Source of the DNA: CAIUPE01 sp046092445
GTDB lineage: Bacteria; Pseudomonadota; Alphaproteobacteria; Rhizobiales; Beijerinckiaceae
DNA length: 25,414 bases
Assembly: GCA_046092445.1 (NCBI GenBank)
Contig: JBJTDR010000033.1
Span: 1 to 25,414, forward strand
Direction of reading: 5' to 3'
The notes under the pieces were generated by a model. It did no database searches, was not told the origin of the DNA, and saw only the letters and a program-made list of their open reading frames with translations. The first letter of the stretch is position 1. Every line of letters starts with the position of its first letter. This document shows, piece by piece, positions 1 through 8,812 of the stretch. Made by a program: the position numbers and the translations under genes.

Positions 1-89
1 ATGTCGATCCCGCGCACCTCTTCGCCTTCGACCCGTCGGGCCGTTGCGTGATGGCCCCCGCCTCCGTGCAGGGAGGTGCCGTCGCATGA
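1..89 (+). CDS. glpS: ABC transporter ATPase, C-terminal end only (probable GlpS)
   Basis: Only the last 28 codons are in the window (first complete codon at position 3, TGA at 87-89). The visible peptide contains VDPAHLFAFDPSGR, which resembles the end of the regulatory C-terminal domain of MalK/UgpC-type ATPases (a 'vdp..lhlFd..gr' ending). The stop overlaps the next start as ATGA, so the two ATPases are translationally coupled. In the rhizobial glycerol transporter operon the gene before glpT is glpS, the partner ATPase. The name rests on this operon order, not on the short tail itself. The catalytic domain lies outside the window. Confidence 0.7.
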   Translation, partial: VDPAHLFAFDPSGRCVMAPASVQGGAVA

Positions 90-1174
90 CATCGATCATT
101 CTTGAAAATCTCGCCCATGCCTACCGGCCCAACCCGTCATCGCCCGCAGACTACGCCCTGAAACAGGCCACGCAAATCTGGGAGAGTGGCGGAGCTTATG
201 CGCTGCTCGGCCCGTCGGGATGCGGCAAGACAACCTTGCTCAACATTATTTCCGGCCTCGTCATCCCCTCGCAAGGCCGCGTTCTGTTTGACGGGAAAGA
301 CGTGACACATCTCCCCACCGAACAACGCAACATCGCGCAGGTTTTCCAGTTTCCCGTGATCTACGACACGATGACCGTGCGCGAAAACCTCGCCTTCCCG
401 CTCCGCAACCGCCGCGTGCCTGAACCGCAGATCACCGCCCGCGTTGCCGAGATTGCCGCACTCCTCGATCTCACCGCCGATCTCGACTACAAGGCCAAGG
501 GCCTCACCGCGGACTCGAAACAGAAAATCTCACTCGGGCGCGGCCTTGTCCGCCCCGATGTCGCGGCGATCCTGTTCGACGAACCGCTCACCGTGATCGA
601 CCCGCATTTGAAATGGGAACTACGCTCGAAGCTCAAGGAAATCCACCGCAAGCTTGACGTCACCATGATCTACGTCACCCATGACCAGACCGAGGCCCTG
701 ACATTTGCCGACAAGGTCGTTGTCATGTCGGACGGCGAAGTGGTTCAAACCGGAACGCCGGAGGAACTCTTCGAGCGCCCGGCGCACACTTTTGTCGGCC
801 ATTTCATCGGCTCGCCCGGCATGAATATCCTGCCCTGCACCGTCAGTGGCACCAATGCCGTTGTGGACGGTCACACCATCGCTCTGGGTGCAGCGTATAC
901 GCCGCCCGCCGGAGCGCGGATCGAACTCGGCATCCGCCCCGATTTCGTTCATCTCGCACCGCACGGTACAGGTTTGCCGGTCATGATCGAGCGAATCGAC
1001 GATCTCGGTCGTCACCGCATTGCGCGGGTGCTGCTCGATGGTCGGAAAATGGCGGTCACCGTTCCAGACTCCCTCTCAATCGGCGGGGATCAGGCTTCCA
1101 TCACCATGCTTGCCCACCGGATCGGCATTTTTGTCGACGGGCATCGGCTCAACCCCGCTGCGAAGGAGGCGTGA
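86..1174 (+). CDS. glpT: Glycerol ABC transporter ATPase GlpT
   Basis: Predicted cytoplasmic ATPase, 362 aa, energising glycerol uptake as the partner of GlpS. The ATG at 86 is chosen over the upstream TTG at 44 because GGGAGG lies at 71-76 and the ATG overlaps the preceding stop (ATGA). Walker A is GPSGCGKT (residues 42-49), Walker B is AILFDEP (161-167, with E166), and the switch histidine is in THD (H199). The ABC signature is unusual: where LSGGQ is expected the protein reads LTADSKQ (140-146), followed by a normal helix (KISLGRGLVR). The last ~130 residues look like the TOBE-type regulatory domain of the MalK/UgpC family. From memory, rhizobial GlpT proteins share this altered signature, which would suit a heterodimer with one degenerate ATP site. 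The function is inferred from the full glpSTPQUV order. Confidence 0.88.
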   Translation: MTSIILENLAHAYRPNPSSPADYALKQATQIWESGGAYALLGPSGCGKTTLLNIISGLVIPSQGRVLFDGKDVTHLPTEQRNIAQVFQFPVIYDTMTVRENLAFPLRNRRVPEPQITARVAEIAALLDLTADLDYKAKGLTADSKQKISLGRGLVRPDVAAILFDEPLTVIDPHLKWELRSKLKEIHRKLDVTMIYVTHDQTEALTFADKVVVMSDGEVVQTGTPEELFERPAHTFVGHFIGSPGMNILPCTVSGTNAVVDGHTIALGAAYTPPAGARIELGIRPDFVHLAPHGTGLPVMIERIDDLGRHRIARVLLDGRKMAVTVPDSLSIGGDQASITMLAHRIGIFVDGHRLNPAAKEA

Positions 1175-1176
1175 CA

Positions 1177-2069
<893 letters not shown>

Positions 2070-2073
<4 letters not shown>

Positions 2074-2867
2074 GAGGCTCGCGCTTCGTTCTCGTCAGCT
2101 ACATCGTGTTCCTGCTGCTGCCAATCTATTGGCTCGTCAATATGAGCCTCAAGACAAACACCGAGATCACCGGCCCGCTCACCCTGTTCCCGCACGAGCT
2201 GACTTTCGACAATTACATCAAGATCTTCACCGATTCGAGCTGGTATATGGGCTATGTCCATGCCGTCCAGTATGTGGTGATCAACACCGTCATCTCCGTT
2301 ACACTCGCGCTTCCCGCGGCCTATGCGTTCTCGCGCTATCGCTTTGTCGGCGACAAGCACCTTTTCTTCTGGCTGCTGACCAACCGCATGGCACCGGCCG
2401 CCGTCTTCGCCCTGCCCTTCTTCAATCTCTATCAGGCGGTGGGCCTGTTCGACACGGTATGGGCCGTGGCGCTTGCGCATTGCCTGTTCAACGTCCCGCT
2501 CGCCGTCTGGATTCTGGAGGGCTTCATCTCCGGCGTGCCGCGCGAGATCGACGAGACCGCCCAGATCGACGGCTATTCCTTCCCGCATTATTTCGTGAAA
2601 ATCTTCATTCCGCTGATCGGCAACGGCATCGGCGTGGCGGCCTTTTTCTGCTTCATGTTCTCATGGGTCGAGCTGCTTCTGGCGCGCACGCTCACCGCCG
2701 TCGAGGCGAAGCCCATCTCCGCGATCATGACGCGCACCGTTTCCGCCGCCGGGATGGATTGGGGCTTGCTCGCCGCAGCAGGCGTCCTCACCATCGTACC
2801 GGGCGCCATCGTCATCTATTTCGTCCGCAATTACATCGCCAAGGGCTTTGCCCTCGGGCGGGTTTAA
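2070..2867 (+). CDS. glpQ: Glycerol ABC transporter permease GlpQ
   Basis: Second inner-membrane permease, 265 aa, MalG/UgpE type. The ATG at 2070 overlaps the glpP stop (ATGA). The N-terminus enters a membrane helix almost at once (VLVSYIVFLLLPIYWLV). A MalG-like sequence NMSLKTNTEI follows, then further helices. The EAA loop, EIDETAQIDGYSFPHYFVKI, lies around residues 155-174. The C-terminus (NYIAKGFALGRV) matches the conserved 'kGlt.GaVKG'-like end of MalG-type permeases in position. It forms the heterodimeric channel with GlpP. In rhizobia this gene is called glpQ; it is unrelated to the enterobacterial glycerophosphodiester phosphodiesterase of the same name. Confidence 0.88.
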
Positions 2868-2878
2868 GGAGGACCGCG

Positions 2879-3196
2879 ATGATCGAATGGCTGCAAAATC
2901 TCGATTTCGCCTGGATGGCCTGGACATGGCAGATCGCCCTGTTCTTCGGCTTCATCGCCCTCGCGCTCGTGACGCTGACGGTTCTGGCCGTCATCCGCCC
3001 GGAGACGCCGCGGCGCGGTATTTTGCGCATTGCCACAACACGGGGGGACCGTCTATTCATCTCCCTCGTCGGCAGTGCGTTCATCGCTATCTTTTGGATC
3101 GCCTTTTCCACCGCCCTCGGGGTTGCGGAGATCGATCTATGGGGAGCGCTGGGATTGAGCCTGCTCTACGGCATAGGGGTATTCCGCTATGTGTAG
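2879..3196 (+). CDS. glpU: Small membrane protein GlpU (DUF2160 family)
   Basis: 105-aa protein starting at ATG 2879, with AAGGAGG at 2866-2872 overlapping the glpQ stop. A much longer frame open from 2042 covers this gene but is antisense-free shadow of glpQ; only the part from 2879 has a ribosome site and sensible composition. An aromatic N-terminus (MIEWLQNLDFAWMAWTWQIA) leads into a first membrane helix. A basic stretch (RPETPRRGILRIATTRGDR) then precedes two more hydrophobic segments, giving about three helices. This fits the DUF2160 proteins found between the permeases and the binding protein of glycerol/glp-type ABC operons. Its molecular role is not established; an accessory or assembly subunit of the transporter is an inference from its fixed position. 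Confidence 0.82.
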   Translation: MIEWLQNLDFAWMAWTWQIALFFGFIALALVTLTVLAVIRPETPRRGILRIATTRGDRLFISLVGSAFIAIFWIAFSTALGVAEIDLWGALGLSLLYGIGVFRYV

Positions 3197-3274
3197 ACCG
3201 TCTCGATCCCCAAAAAGAGCAGGATATTCCAACCTGACGGTTAACTTTTCAGCACTTTATTGGAGGAGCGCAGC

Positions 3275-5029
3275 ATGAGTAGTGTTAAAGGGCGTAGTCT
3301 GCTGGGGGCCGCAACGGCTCTCGGATTGTTGTTGTGTGCGGTTCCTGCCTTTGCAGGCATGGACGAAGCGAAAAAATGGATTGACTCCGAGTTCCAGCCT
3401 TCGACGCTCTCGAAAGACGAGCAGATGAAGGAAATGGAATGGCTTGTTAATGCGGCCAAGCCTTTCGCAGGCATGGAAATCAACGTTGTGTCGGAAACGA
3501 TCACAACGCACGAATACGAGTCCAAGGTTCTGGCCAAGGCATTCAGCGAAATCACCGGGATCAAGCTGAAGCACGATCTCATCCAGGAAGGTGACGTCGT
3601 CGAAAAAATCCAGACCCAGATGCAGTCCGGCAAGAATATCTATGACGGCTGGATCAACGATTCCGACCTGATCGGAACGCATTACCGCTACAAGCAGGCC
3701 GTCAATCTAACGGACTGGATGGCCGGCCCCGGCAAGGACGTGACCTTCCCGAACCTCGATGTGGATGACTTTATCGGCAAGTCCTTCACCACCGGGCCGG
3801 ATGGTAAAATGTACCAGCTGCCTGTACAGCAATTCGCGAACCTCTATTGGTTCCGGTATGACTGGTTTCAGCGTCCCGACTTCAAGGAAAAGTTCAAGGC
3901 CAAATACGGCTACGACCTTGGCGTGCCTGTGAACTGGTCGGCCTATGAGGACATCGCCGAATTCTTCACCAATGACGTGAAGGAAATCGACGGCGTCAAG
4001 GTCTATGGCAACATGGACTACGGCAAAAAGGATCCGTCACTCGGCTGGCGCTTCACCGATGCCTGGCTCTCCATGGCCGGCAATGGCGACAAGGGCATTC
4101 CGAATGGTCTGCCGGTCGACGAATGGGGCATCCGCATGGAAGGCTGCCGTCCGGTCGGCTCGTCGATTGAACGCGGCGGTGACACGAACGGCCCTGCCGC
4201 TGTCTACTCCATCACCAAATACATCGAATGGCTGAAGAAATACACCCCGCCACAGGCGCAGGGCATGACCTTCGGCGAAGCCGGCCCGGTGCCTGCCCAG
4301 GGCAGCATCGCGCAGCAGATGTTCTGGTATACCGCCTTCACCGCCGACATGGTGAAGCCCGGCATTCCGGTGATGAATGCGGACGGTACGCCAAAATGGC
4401 GTATGGCTCCGTCGCCAAAAGGCTCCTACTGGAAGGATGGCATGAAGCTTGGCTATCAGGATGCGGGTTCCGCGACACTCCTGAAATCCACCCCTGAGGA
4501 TCGCCGCAAGGCAGCCTGGCTCTATCTGCAGTTCATCGTCTCCAAGACGGTCAGCCTGAAGAAGAGCCATGTCGGTCTCACCTTCGTGCGCGAAAGCGAC
4601 ATCTGGGACAAGACCTTCACCGACCGCGCACCACAGCTCGGCGGTCTGATCGAGTTCTACCGTTCGCCAGCGCGCGTGCAGTGGAGTCCGACCGGCAACA
4701 ACGTGCCTGACTATCCGAAGCTGGCACAACTCTGGTGGCAGAACATCGGCGATGCATCGTCCGGTGCCAAGACACCGCAGGAAGCCATGGATAGCCTTGC
4801 AGCCGCTCAGGATGCGGTTCTCGAGCGTCTTGAGAAGTCCGGCGTTCAGGGCGATTGCGGTCCGAAGATGAACCCGAAGACCTCGGCTGAGGAATGGTTC
4901 AAGAAGGCCGAAGCCGCAGGCACCATCGCTCCGCAGCGCAAGCTCGCGAACGAGAAGCCGAAGGGTGAGACAATCGATTACGACACGCTCATCAAGAGCT
5001 GGCCGGCATCACCACCAAAGAAGGGCTGA
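3275..5029 (+). CDS. glpV: Glycerol ABC transporter periplasmic binding protein GlpV
   Basis: 584-aa extracellular solute-binding protein predicted to capture glycerol in the periplasm. The start is ATG 3275 with GGAGGAG at 3262-3268; an in-frame TTG at 3260 lies upstream of and inside the ribosome site, so it is rejected. A Sec signal peptide is visible: KGRS, a leucine/alanine-rich core, then AVPAFA with likely cleavage after residue 27. The mature protein is unusually large for a sugar-binding protein (family 1 types are commonly ~400 aa), which is typical of the GlpV group. It is the last gene of the operon, separated from glpU by 78 nt and followed by a strong terminator. The gap is long enough for a separate promoter or processing site, but no convincing promoter was seen. 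Confidence 0.87.
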   Translation: MSSVKGRSLLGAATALGLLLCAVPAFAGMDEAKKWIDSEFQPSTLSKDEQMKEMEWLVNAAKPFAGMEINVVSETITTHEYESKVLAKAFSEITGIKLKHDLIQEGDVVEKIQTQMQSGKNIYDGWINDSDLIGTHYRYKQAVNLTDWMAGPGKDVTFPNLDVDDFIGKSFTTGPDGKMYQLPVQQFANLYWFRYDWFQRPDFKEKFKAKYGYDLGVPVNWSAYEDIAEFFTNDVKEIDGVKVYGNMDYGKKDPSLGWRFTDAWLSMAGNGDKGIPNGLPVDEWGIRMEGCRPVGSSIERGGDTNGPAAVYSITKYIEWLKKYTPPQAQGMTFGEAGPVPAQGSIAQQMFWYTAFTADMVKPGIPVMNADGTPKWRMAPSPKGSYWKDGMKLGYQDAGSATLLKSTPEDRRKAAWLYLQFIVSKTVSLKKSHVGLTFVRESDIWDKTFTDRAPQLGGLIEFYRSPARVQWSPTGNNVPDYPKLAQLWWQNIGDASSGAKTPQEAMDSLAAAQDAVLERLEKSGVQGDCGPKMNPKTSAEEWFKKAEAAGTIAPQRKLANEKPKGETIDYDTLIKSWPASPPKKG

Positions 5030-5055
5030 TCCCTTCCGCAACGAACGATCTAACG

Positions 5056-5084
5056 GGGGAGCGGCGCAAACCGCTCCCCTTTTT
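5056..5084 (+). terminator. Intrinsic terminator of the glp operon
   Basis: Perfect 9-bp GC-rich stem GGGGAGCGG (5056-5064) / CCGCTCCCC (5071-5079) with a 6-nt loop (CGCAAA), followed directly by five T residues (5080-5084). It lies 26 nt after the glpV stop. It is a classic rho-independent terminator on the + strand. Confidence 0.93.
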
Positions 5085-5144
5085 CATGCGCTCGACACAT
5101 GGAGCATTCTGCGGCATGAAGGCTGAAACAACCGGATCAAGCCC

Positions 5145-5645
5145 ATGCCGCAAATTCTGACCGATCTTCTCCTCCGCGCGCTCTTCATCGGCATTTGCGG
5201 CACCGCCGCCATGGACCTCTGGGCCATCATCCTCCATCGCGTCTTCAAACAGCCCAAACCCGATTGGGCCCCTGTCGGACGCTGGTTTCTCCATGTGCCG
5301 CGCGGCAAGGTGTTTCACGAGGATATCGGACAGGCCGCAGGCTTCCGCTTCGAGAATGCCGCCGGCTGGATCGCGCATTACGTCACCGGCATCGTCTATG
5401 GCGGCGCGCTCGTCATCATCGCCGGGCCGGAATGGTCGGCCAACCCGACACTTCTGCCCGCGCTTGTGCTGGCATGGATCACAGTCGGCGCAGGCTGGTT
5501 CCTGCTCCAACCCGGCATGGGCGCAGGCTGGGCCGCCTCGAAACGCCCGAACCCCTGGAAAATCCGCGCCCTCAATCTCGTCGCGCATACATGGTTCGGC
5601 TTGGGGATGTGGGTTGGCGGTTTGTTCCTGACTCTCGTTTACTAA
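5145..5645 (+). CDS. DUF2938 family membrane protein
   Basis: 166-aa protein with about four hydrophobic segments, predicted integral inner-membrane protein. The family match rests on remembered hallmarks: an N-terminal GTAAMDLWA helix; PVGRW soon after a basic linker; a middle WIAHYVTGIVYGGAL helix; then PTLLPALVLAWITVGAGWFLLQPGMGAGWAASK; and a terminal helix with HTWFGLGM. No enzyme function is known to me for DUF2938. It stands alone between the glp terminator and the end of the convergent pyd operon, so context gives no clue. The upstream 60 nt have only a weak ribosome site (GGAT about 8 nt before the ATG), so translation may be low or the start slightly uncertain. Confidence 0.8.
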   Translation: MPQILTDLLLRALFIGICGTAAMDLWAIILHRVFKQPKPDWAPVGRWFLHVPRGKVFHEDIGQAAGFRFENAAGWIAHYVTGIVYGGALVIIAGPEWSANPTLLPALVLAWITVGAGWFLLQPGMGAGWAASKRPNPWKIRALNLVAHTWFGLGMWVGGLFLTLVY

Positions 5646-5652
5646 CCACCCG

Positions 5653-5686
5653 AAACAAAACCGCGACGGAGTTTCCCCCGCCGCGG
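5653..5686 (-). terminator. Intrinsic terminator of the pyd/transport operon
   Basis: Read on the minus strand: CCGCGGCGG (5686-5678), an 8-nt loop, CCGTCGCGG (5669-5661), then TTTTGTTT (5660-5653). The nine pairs include one G-U wobble. It lies 55 nt after the stop of the binding-protein gene. There is no T-run on the + strand side, so it acts mainly on minus-strand transcripts. Confidence 0.78.
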
Positions 5687-5716
5687 CTGATCGTCAACTC
5701 GTCAGATCAGCTGATT

Positions 5717-5734
5717 GCGGGCCAAAAAGCCCGC
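5717..5734. repeat. Second hairpin between operon end and terminator
   Basis: Perfect inverted repeat GCGGGC (5717-5722) / GCCCGC (5729-5734) around a 6-nt A-rich loop, 6 nt beyond the binding-protein stop. It lacks a following U-tract on either strand. On the minus strand it precedes the true terminator at 5686-5653 and may act as a 3'-end stabilising stem. Confidence 0.55.
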
Positions 5735-5740
5735 TTCACA

Positions 5741-6733
5741 TCACTTCATCGCAAGGGCCTTGTCGATCACGACGTCTGTTGTCGCGCCCGATGGCTCTTT
5801 CGTGATGACCGGATCGGAACCGCCACCCATCAGCGTCTTGACCGTGCGCTGATAATCAGCCTGGTCGAGCTTGCCGTTCGAGCCTTCGGTCAGCTTGTTG
5901 ATCTCGTCCATCATGCGGATCTGGTGCTTTTCCGTCTGTGCGCCGGAGGCGTCATTGTCGAGTACGATCTTGGCAGCTTCCTTCGGGTTCTTGCGCGCCC
6001 ATTCCCAACCCTTCATCGAGGCCGAAACGAACTTCGCCATCTTCTCGACGAAAGCCGGATCCTTCAGCTTGTCTTCCATGACGTAGAGGCCGTCTTCCAT
6101 CGTGGCGACGCCCTGATCTTCGTATTTGAACACAACCAGCTTGTCGGCAGGAATGCCGCCGTCAATCACCTGCCAATATTCATTGTAGGTCATGGTCGAC
6201 ACGCAATCAGCCTGCTTCTGGAGCAATGGATCGACGTTGAAGCCCTGTTTCAGCACCTTCACGCCGCCTGCGGAACCATCGGTCTTGAGACCGAGCTTCG
6301 ACATCCAGCTGAGGAACGGATATTCATTGCCGTAGAACCAGACGCCGAGCGTACGATCCTTCAGATCAGACGGTGCCCTGATGCCGGTTTCAGCGCGGCA
6401 GGTCAGCATCATGCCGGAACGCTTGAACGGCTGGGCTATATTGACCAATGGCACGCCCTTTTCGCGTGTCGCGAGAGCCGATGGCATCCAGTCGACAACC
6501 ACGTCGGCACCGCCGCCTGCGAGAACTTGTGGCGGAGCCACGTCAGGTCCGCCCGGCTTGATCGTGATGTCAATGCCGGCATCCTTGTAGAAACCCTTGT
6601 CCTTCGCGACGTAATAGCCGGCGAACTGGGCCTGCGTGACCCATTTCAGCTGCAACGTCACCTTGTCTGCCGCATGCGCCGAAGCGATGCCGAGGCCCGC
6701 GAGGGCCGCCATTCCCAAAACAATCTTCCGCAT
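5741..6733 (-). CDS. ABC transporter substrate-binding protein, NMT1/THI5-like, of the pyrimidine operon
   Basis: 330-aa periplasmic binding protein. The start is ATG 6733 with GGGAGAAG just upstream; the frame stays open further 5' but that part overlaps the preceding gene. The signal peptide is MRKIVLGMAALAGLGIASAHA with cleavage after A21. The mature start, KVTLQLKWVTQAQFAGYYVA, followed by KGFYKDAGIDITIKPGG, is diagnostic of the NMT1/THI5-like (SsuA/ThiY-type) family. A later motif LGVWFYGNEYPFLSWMSKLG is typical of one subgroup. Members bind pyrimidine precursors of thiamin, sulfonates or riboflavin. Because it is the last gene of an operon with dihydropyrimidinase and beta-ureidopropionase, a pyrimidine-ring ligand is the most economical inference. 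The ligand itself cannot be read from the sequence. Confidence 0.85.
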   Translation of the reverse strand: MRKIVLGMAALAGLGIASAHAADKVTLQLKWVTQAQFAGYYVAKDKGFYKDAGIDITIKPGGPDVAPPQVLAGGGADVVVDWMPSALATREKGVPLVNIAQPFKRSGMMLTCRAETGIRAPSDLKDRTLGVWFYGNEYPFLSWMSKLGLKTDGSAGGVKVLKQGFNVDPLLQKQADCVSTMTYNEYWQVIDGGIPADKLVVFKYEDQGVATMEDGLYVMEDKLKDPAFVEKMAKFVSASMKGWEWARKNPKEAAKIVLDNDASGAQTEKHQIRMMDEINKLTEGSNGKLDQADYQRTVKTLMGGGSDPVITKEPSGATTDVVIDKALAMK

Positions 6734-6770
6734 TCTCTTCTCCCTCGAAACGGGGCAAATGCGCCCCAAG

Positions 6771-7901
6771 CTACACAGCTCCCTGACGGTAGGAAGCATG
6801 CCAGAACGTGACCCGACGCTCAAGCAGCGCGAGTAATCCGTAAAATGCCGAACCGGCCAAAGCCGCAATAAAAATGGTCGCCCAGACCATATCAATATTC
6901 ATCCGGCCGACTTCCGTATTGATCCGGAATCCCATGCCGACAATCGGCGTGCCGAAAAACTCCGCCACAATCGCGCCGATCAGCGCCAGTGTCGAATTGA
7001 TTTTCAACCCGTTGAAGATAAACGGCAAGGCCGCAGGCAAACGCAAATGCAGCAATGTCTGACGGTAATCAGCGCCATAGGTTTTCATCAAATCGCGTTC
7101 CATATGGCCCGCCGCCGCAAGTCCCGCCACCGTATTCACCAGCATCGGGAAAAATGTCATGATCACGACCACCGCCGCCTTCGATTGCCAGTCAAACCCG
7201 AACCACATCACCATGATCGGCGCGACGCCGACGATCGGCAGCGCCGAAACAAGATTGCCGAGCGGCAATAATCCGCGCTGCAAAAAAGGCACGCGGTCAA
7301 TCAGCACCGCCACGAGAATTCCCGCCCCGCATCCGATCACATAACCCGCCCCGATGCCCTGCACCGTCTGCACAAAATCCGCCGCCAGTATCGGGATCGA
7401 CGTCACAAGCCGCAGCAAAATGGCCGAGGGCGCGGGCAAAATCACCTTCGGCACCGCAAAGCCGATGGTCAGCGTTTCCCAGAGGAGCAGCAGGGTCATG
7501 CCGAAAATCAGCGGCACGCCGATATTCAGCACCCAGGCGTGACGGCCTTTCGGGCTGATCTTCTCGATGATCGTATCGATCACCTGCCAAGCCCCGAGCC
7601 ACACCGCCGCGATTGCGAGAAAATAGCCCCATTCGGCATTCACAGCCGCGCGGCCATAACCGAGCATCACAACCTCGAACGCTGCCATCGCGGTAATCGC
7701 CGGCATGTTCCACACGGCAGAAGCCGGTTGCTCCTCGCCCCGCGCATCCTTCATCGCAATATAGCCGAGCAAAAAGAAAATCAGCCGCGACCAGGGTTCC
7801 TCATCAAACAGCGAGAGGATCTCCGGCCCTGAATATGGCGCAATCGCGGCCATGAACGCCGTAACCGCAATGAAGGTGCGAAGCGTGATCCTGATTTTCA
7901 C
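6771..7901 (-). CDS. ABC transporter permease (TauC/SsuC-type) with extended N-terminus
   Basis: 376-aa inner-membrane permease. It starts at GTG 7901, overlapping the upstream permease stop as GTGA. The C-terminal ~230 residues are the usual BPD-transport domain, with EAA loop YGADYRQTLLHLRLPAALPF. The first ~140 residues add about four hydrophobic segments absent from ordinary ~260-aa TauC/SsuC permeases. It pairs with the permease encoded just upstream, forming a heterodimeric channel, whereas TauC and SsuC normally homodimerise. The 37-nt gap to the binding-protein gene is the largest within the transporter part of the operon. The substrate is inferred to be a pyrimidine or derivative from operon context only. 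Confidence 0.86.
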   Translation of the reverse strand: MKIRITLRTFIAVTAFMAAIAPYSGPEILSLFDEEPWSRLIFFLLGYIAMKDARGEEQPASAVWNMPAITAMAAFEVVMLGYGRAAVNAEWGYFLAIAAVWLGAWQVIDTIIEKISPKGRHAWVLNIGVPLIFGMTLLLLWETLTIGFAVPKVILPAPSAILLRLVTSIPILAADFVQTVQGIGAGYVIGCGAGILVAVLIDRVPFLQRGLLPLGNLVSALPIVGVAPIMVMWFGFDWQSKAAVVVIMTFFPMLVNTVAGLAAAGHMERDLMKTYGADYRQTLLHLRLPAALPFIFNGLKINSTLALIGAIVAEFFGTPIVGMGFRINTEVGRMNIDMVWATIFIAALAGSAFYGLLALLERRVTFWHASYRQGAV

Positions 7902-8812
7902 GGCCGCGCCCCCATCTGTTTCGAGACGCCGCGCTCAACCACACCCACCGCCGTCACGAGCATCCACGCGCACGCCGCCGCCGCAAACAGCGCCGCCCAG
8001 ATCTGGATCGTCTGGCCGTAATAGGATCCCGCCAGCAGACGCGCGCCAAAGCCGCCATCCTCGCTCTTCGTCAATTCCGCCACAACCGTTCCGACAAGGC
8101 TCGCCGCCACCGCCACCTTCAGGCTCGCAAACAGGAACGGAAGCGAGGCCGGTACGCGCAGCATGAAAAACACCTGCATTCTCGACGCCGAATAGGTCCG
8201 CATCAAATCCATCTGCAACGGATCAGGCGAACGTAACCCCTTCACCATCCCCACCGTCACCGGAAAAAACGAGAGATACGCCGCAATGATCGATTTCGGC
8301 ACCAGCCCGGTAATATCGAACTGGTTCATGATCACGATCACCATCGGCGCAAGCGCAATGATCGGAATCGTCTGCGACGCCACAACCCAAGGCATCAAAC
8401 TCCGGTCAAGGCTCCGCGCATGCACCACCAGCACCGCGAGCACCATGCCCAGCATCGAGCCGAGCAAAAACCCGAGCACCGTCGCCGACAGCGTCACCGA
8501 GCCGTGATACACCAGACTCCGCTTCGAGGTCGGCGCGGTATCGATCACCGTCTTCTGCAATTCCACAATAATCTGCCCCGGCGTCGGCAATTTCGGACGT
8601 TCCTGCGAGAGTGTTCCCTCGATCAATTCCGCCGTCGTATAGTCCGTCTTGCCGCCATTCGCGAACAGATCGCGCTGCAAATCCGCATTCAGCCACATCG
8701 CGCCGAGATACCAGAACACGCCGATCACGAGCACGACGATCACCACGGGAATCGTCTGCCCGTCTGTCCAACGAGCCACGATACCGCGCGATGCCGGGGC
8801 CTCAATCGACAT
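7898..8812 (-). CDS. ABC transporter permease (TauC/SsuC-type)
   Basis: 304-aa inner-membrane permease. The start is ATG 8812 (MSIEAPASRG), preceded by GAGGGG about 9 nt upstream; it overlaps the ATPase gene by 11 nt. The open frame to 8917 is rejected because it lies inside the ATPase gene. One N-terminal helix (VVIVVLVIGVFWYLGAMWL) is followed by a ~60-residue hydrophilic, presumably periplasmic, segment. Then comes the five-helix transport domain, with EAA loop YSASRMQVFFMLRVPASLPF. It works with the following permease, the ATPase and the binding protein. Confidence 0.86.
   Translation of the reverse strand: MSIEAPASRGIVARWTDGQTIPVVIVVLVIGVFWYLGAMWLNADLQRDLFANGGKTDYTTAELIEGTLSQERPKLPTPGQIIVELQKTVIDTAPTSKRSLVYHGSVTLSATVLGFLLGSMLGMVLAVLVVHARSLDRSLMPWVVASQTIPIIALAPMVIVIMNQFDITGLVPKSIIAAYLSFFPVTVGMVKGLRSPDPLQMDLMRTYSASRMQVFFMLRVPASLPFLFASLKVAVAASLVGTVVAELTKSEDGGFGARLLAGSYYGQTIQIWAALFAAAACAWMLVTAVGVVERGVSKQMGARP

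Noticed and set aside
5706..5715. ATCAGCTGAT 10-bp palindrome after the pyd operon
   Set aside because: Too short, no T-run, and located between two better hairpins; no independent role can be argued.
5195..6811. A 538-codon + strand frame spanning DUF2938 and the binding-protein gene
   Set aside because: It runs out of frame through one real gene and antisense through another, with Arg/His-rich sequence and no recognisable domain or ribosome site.
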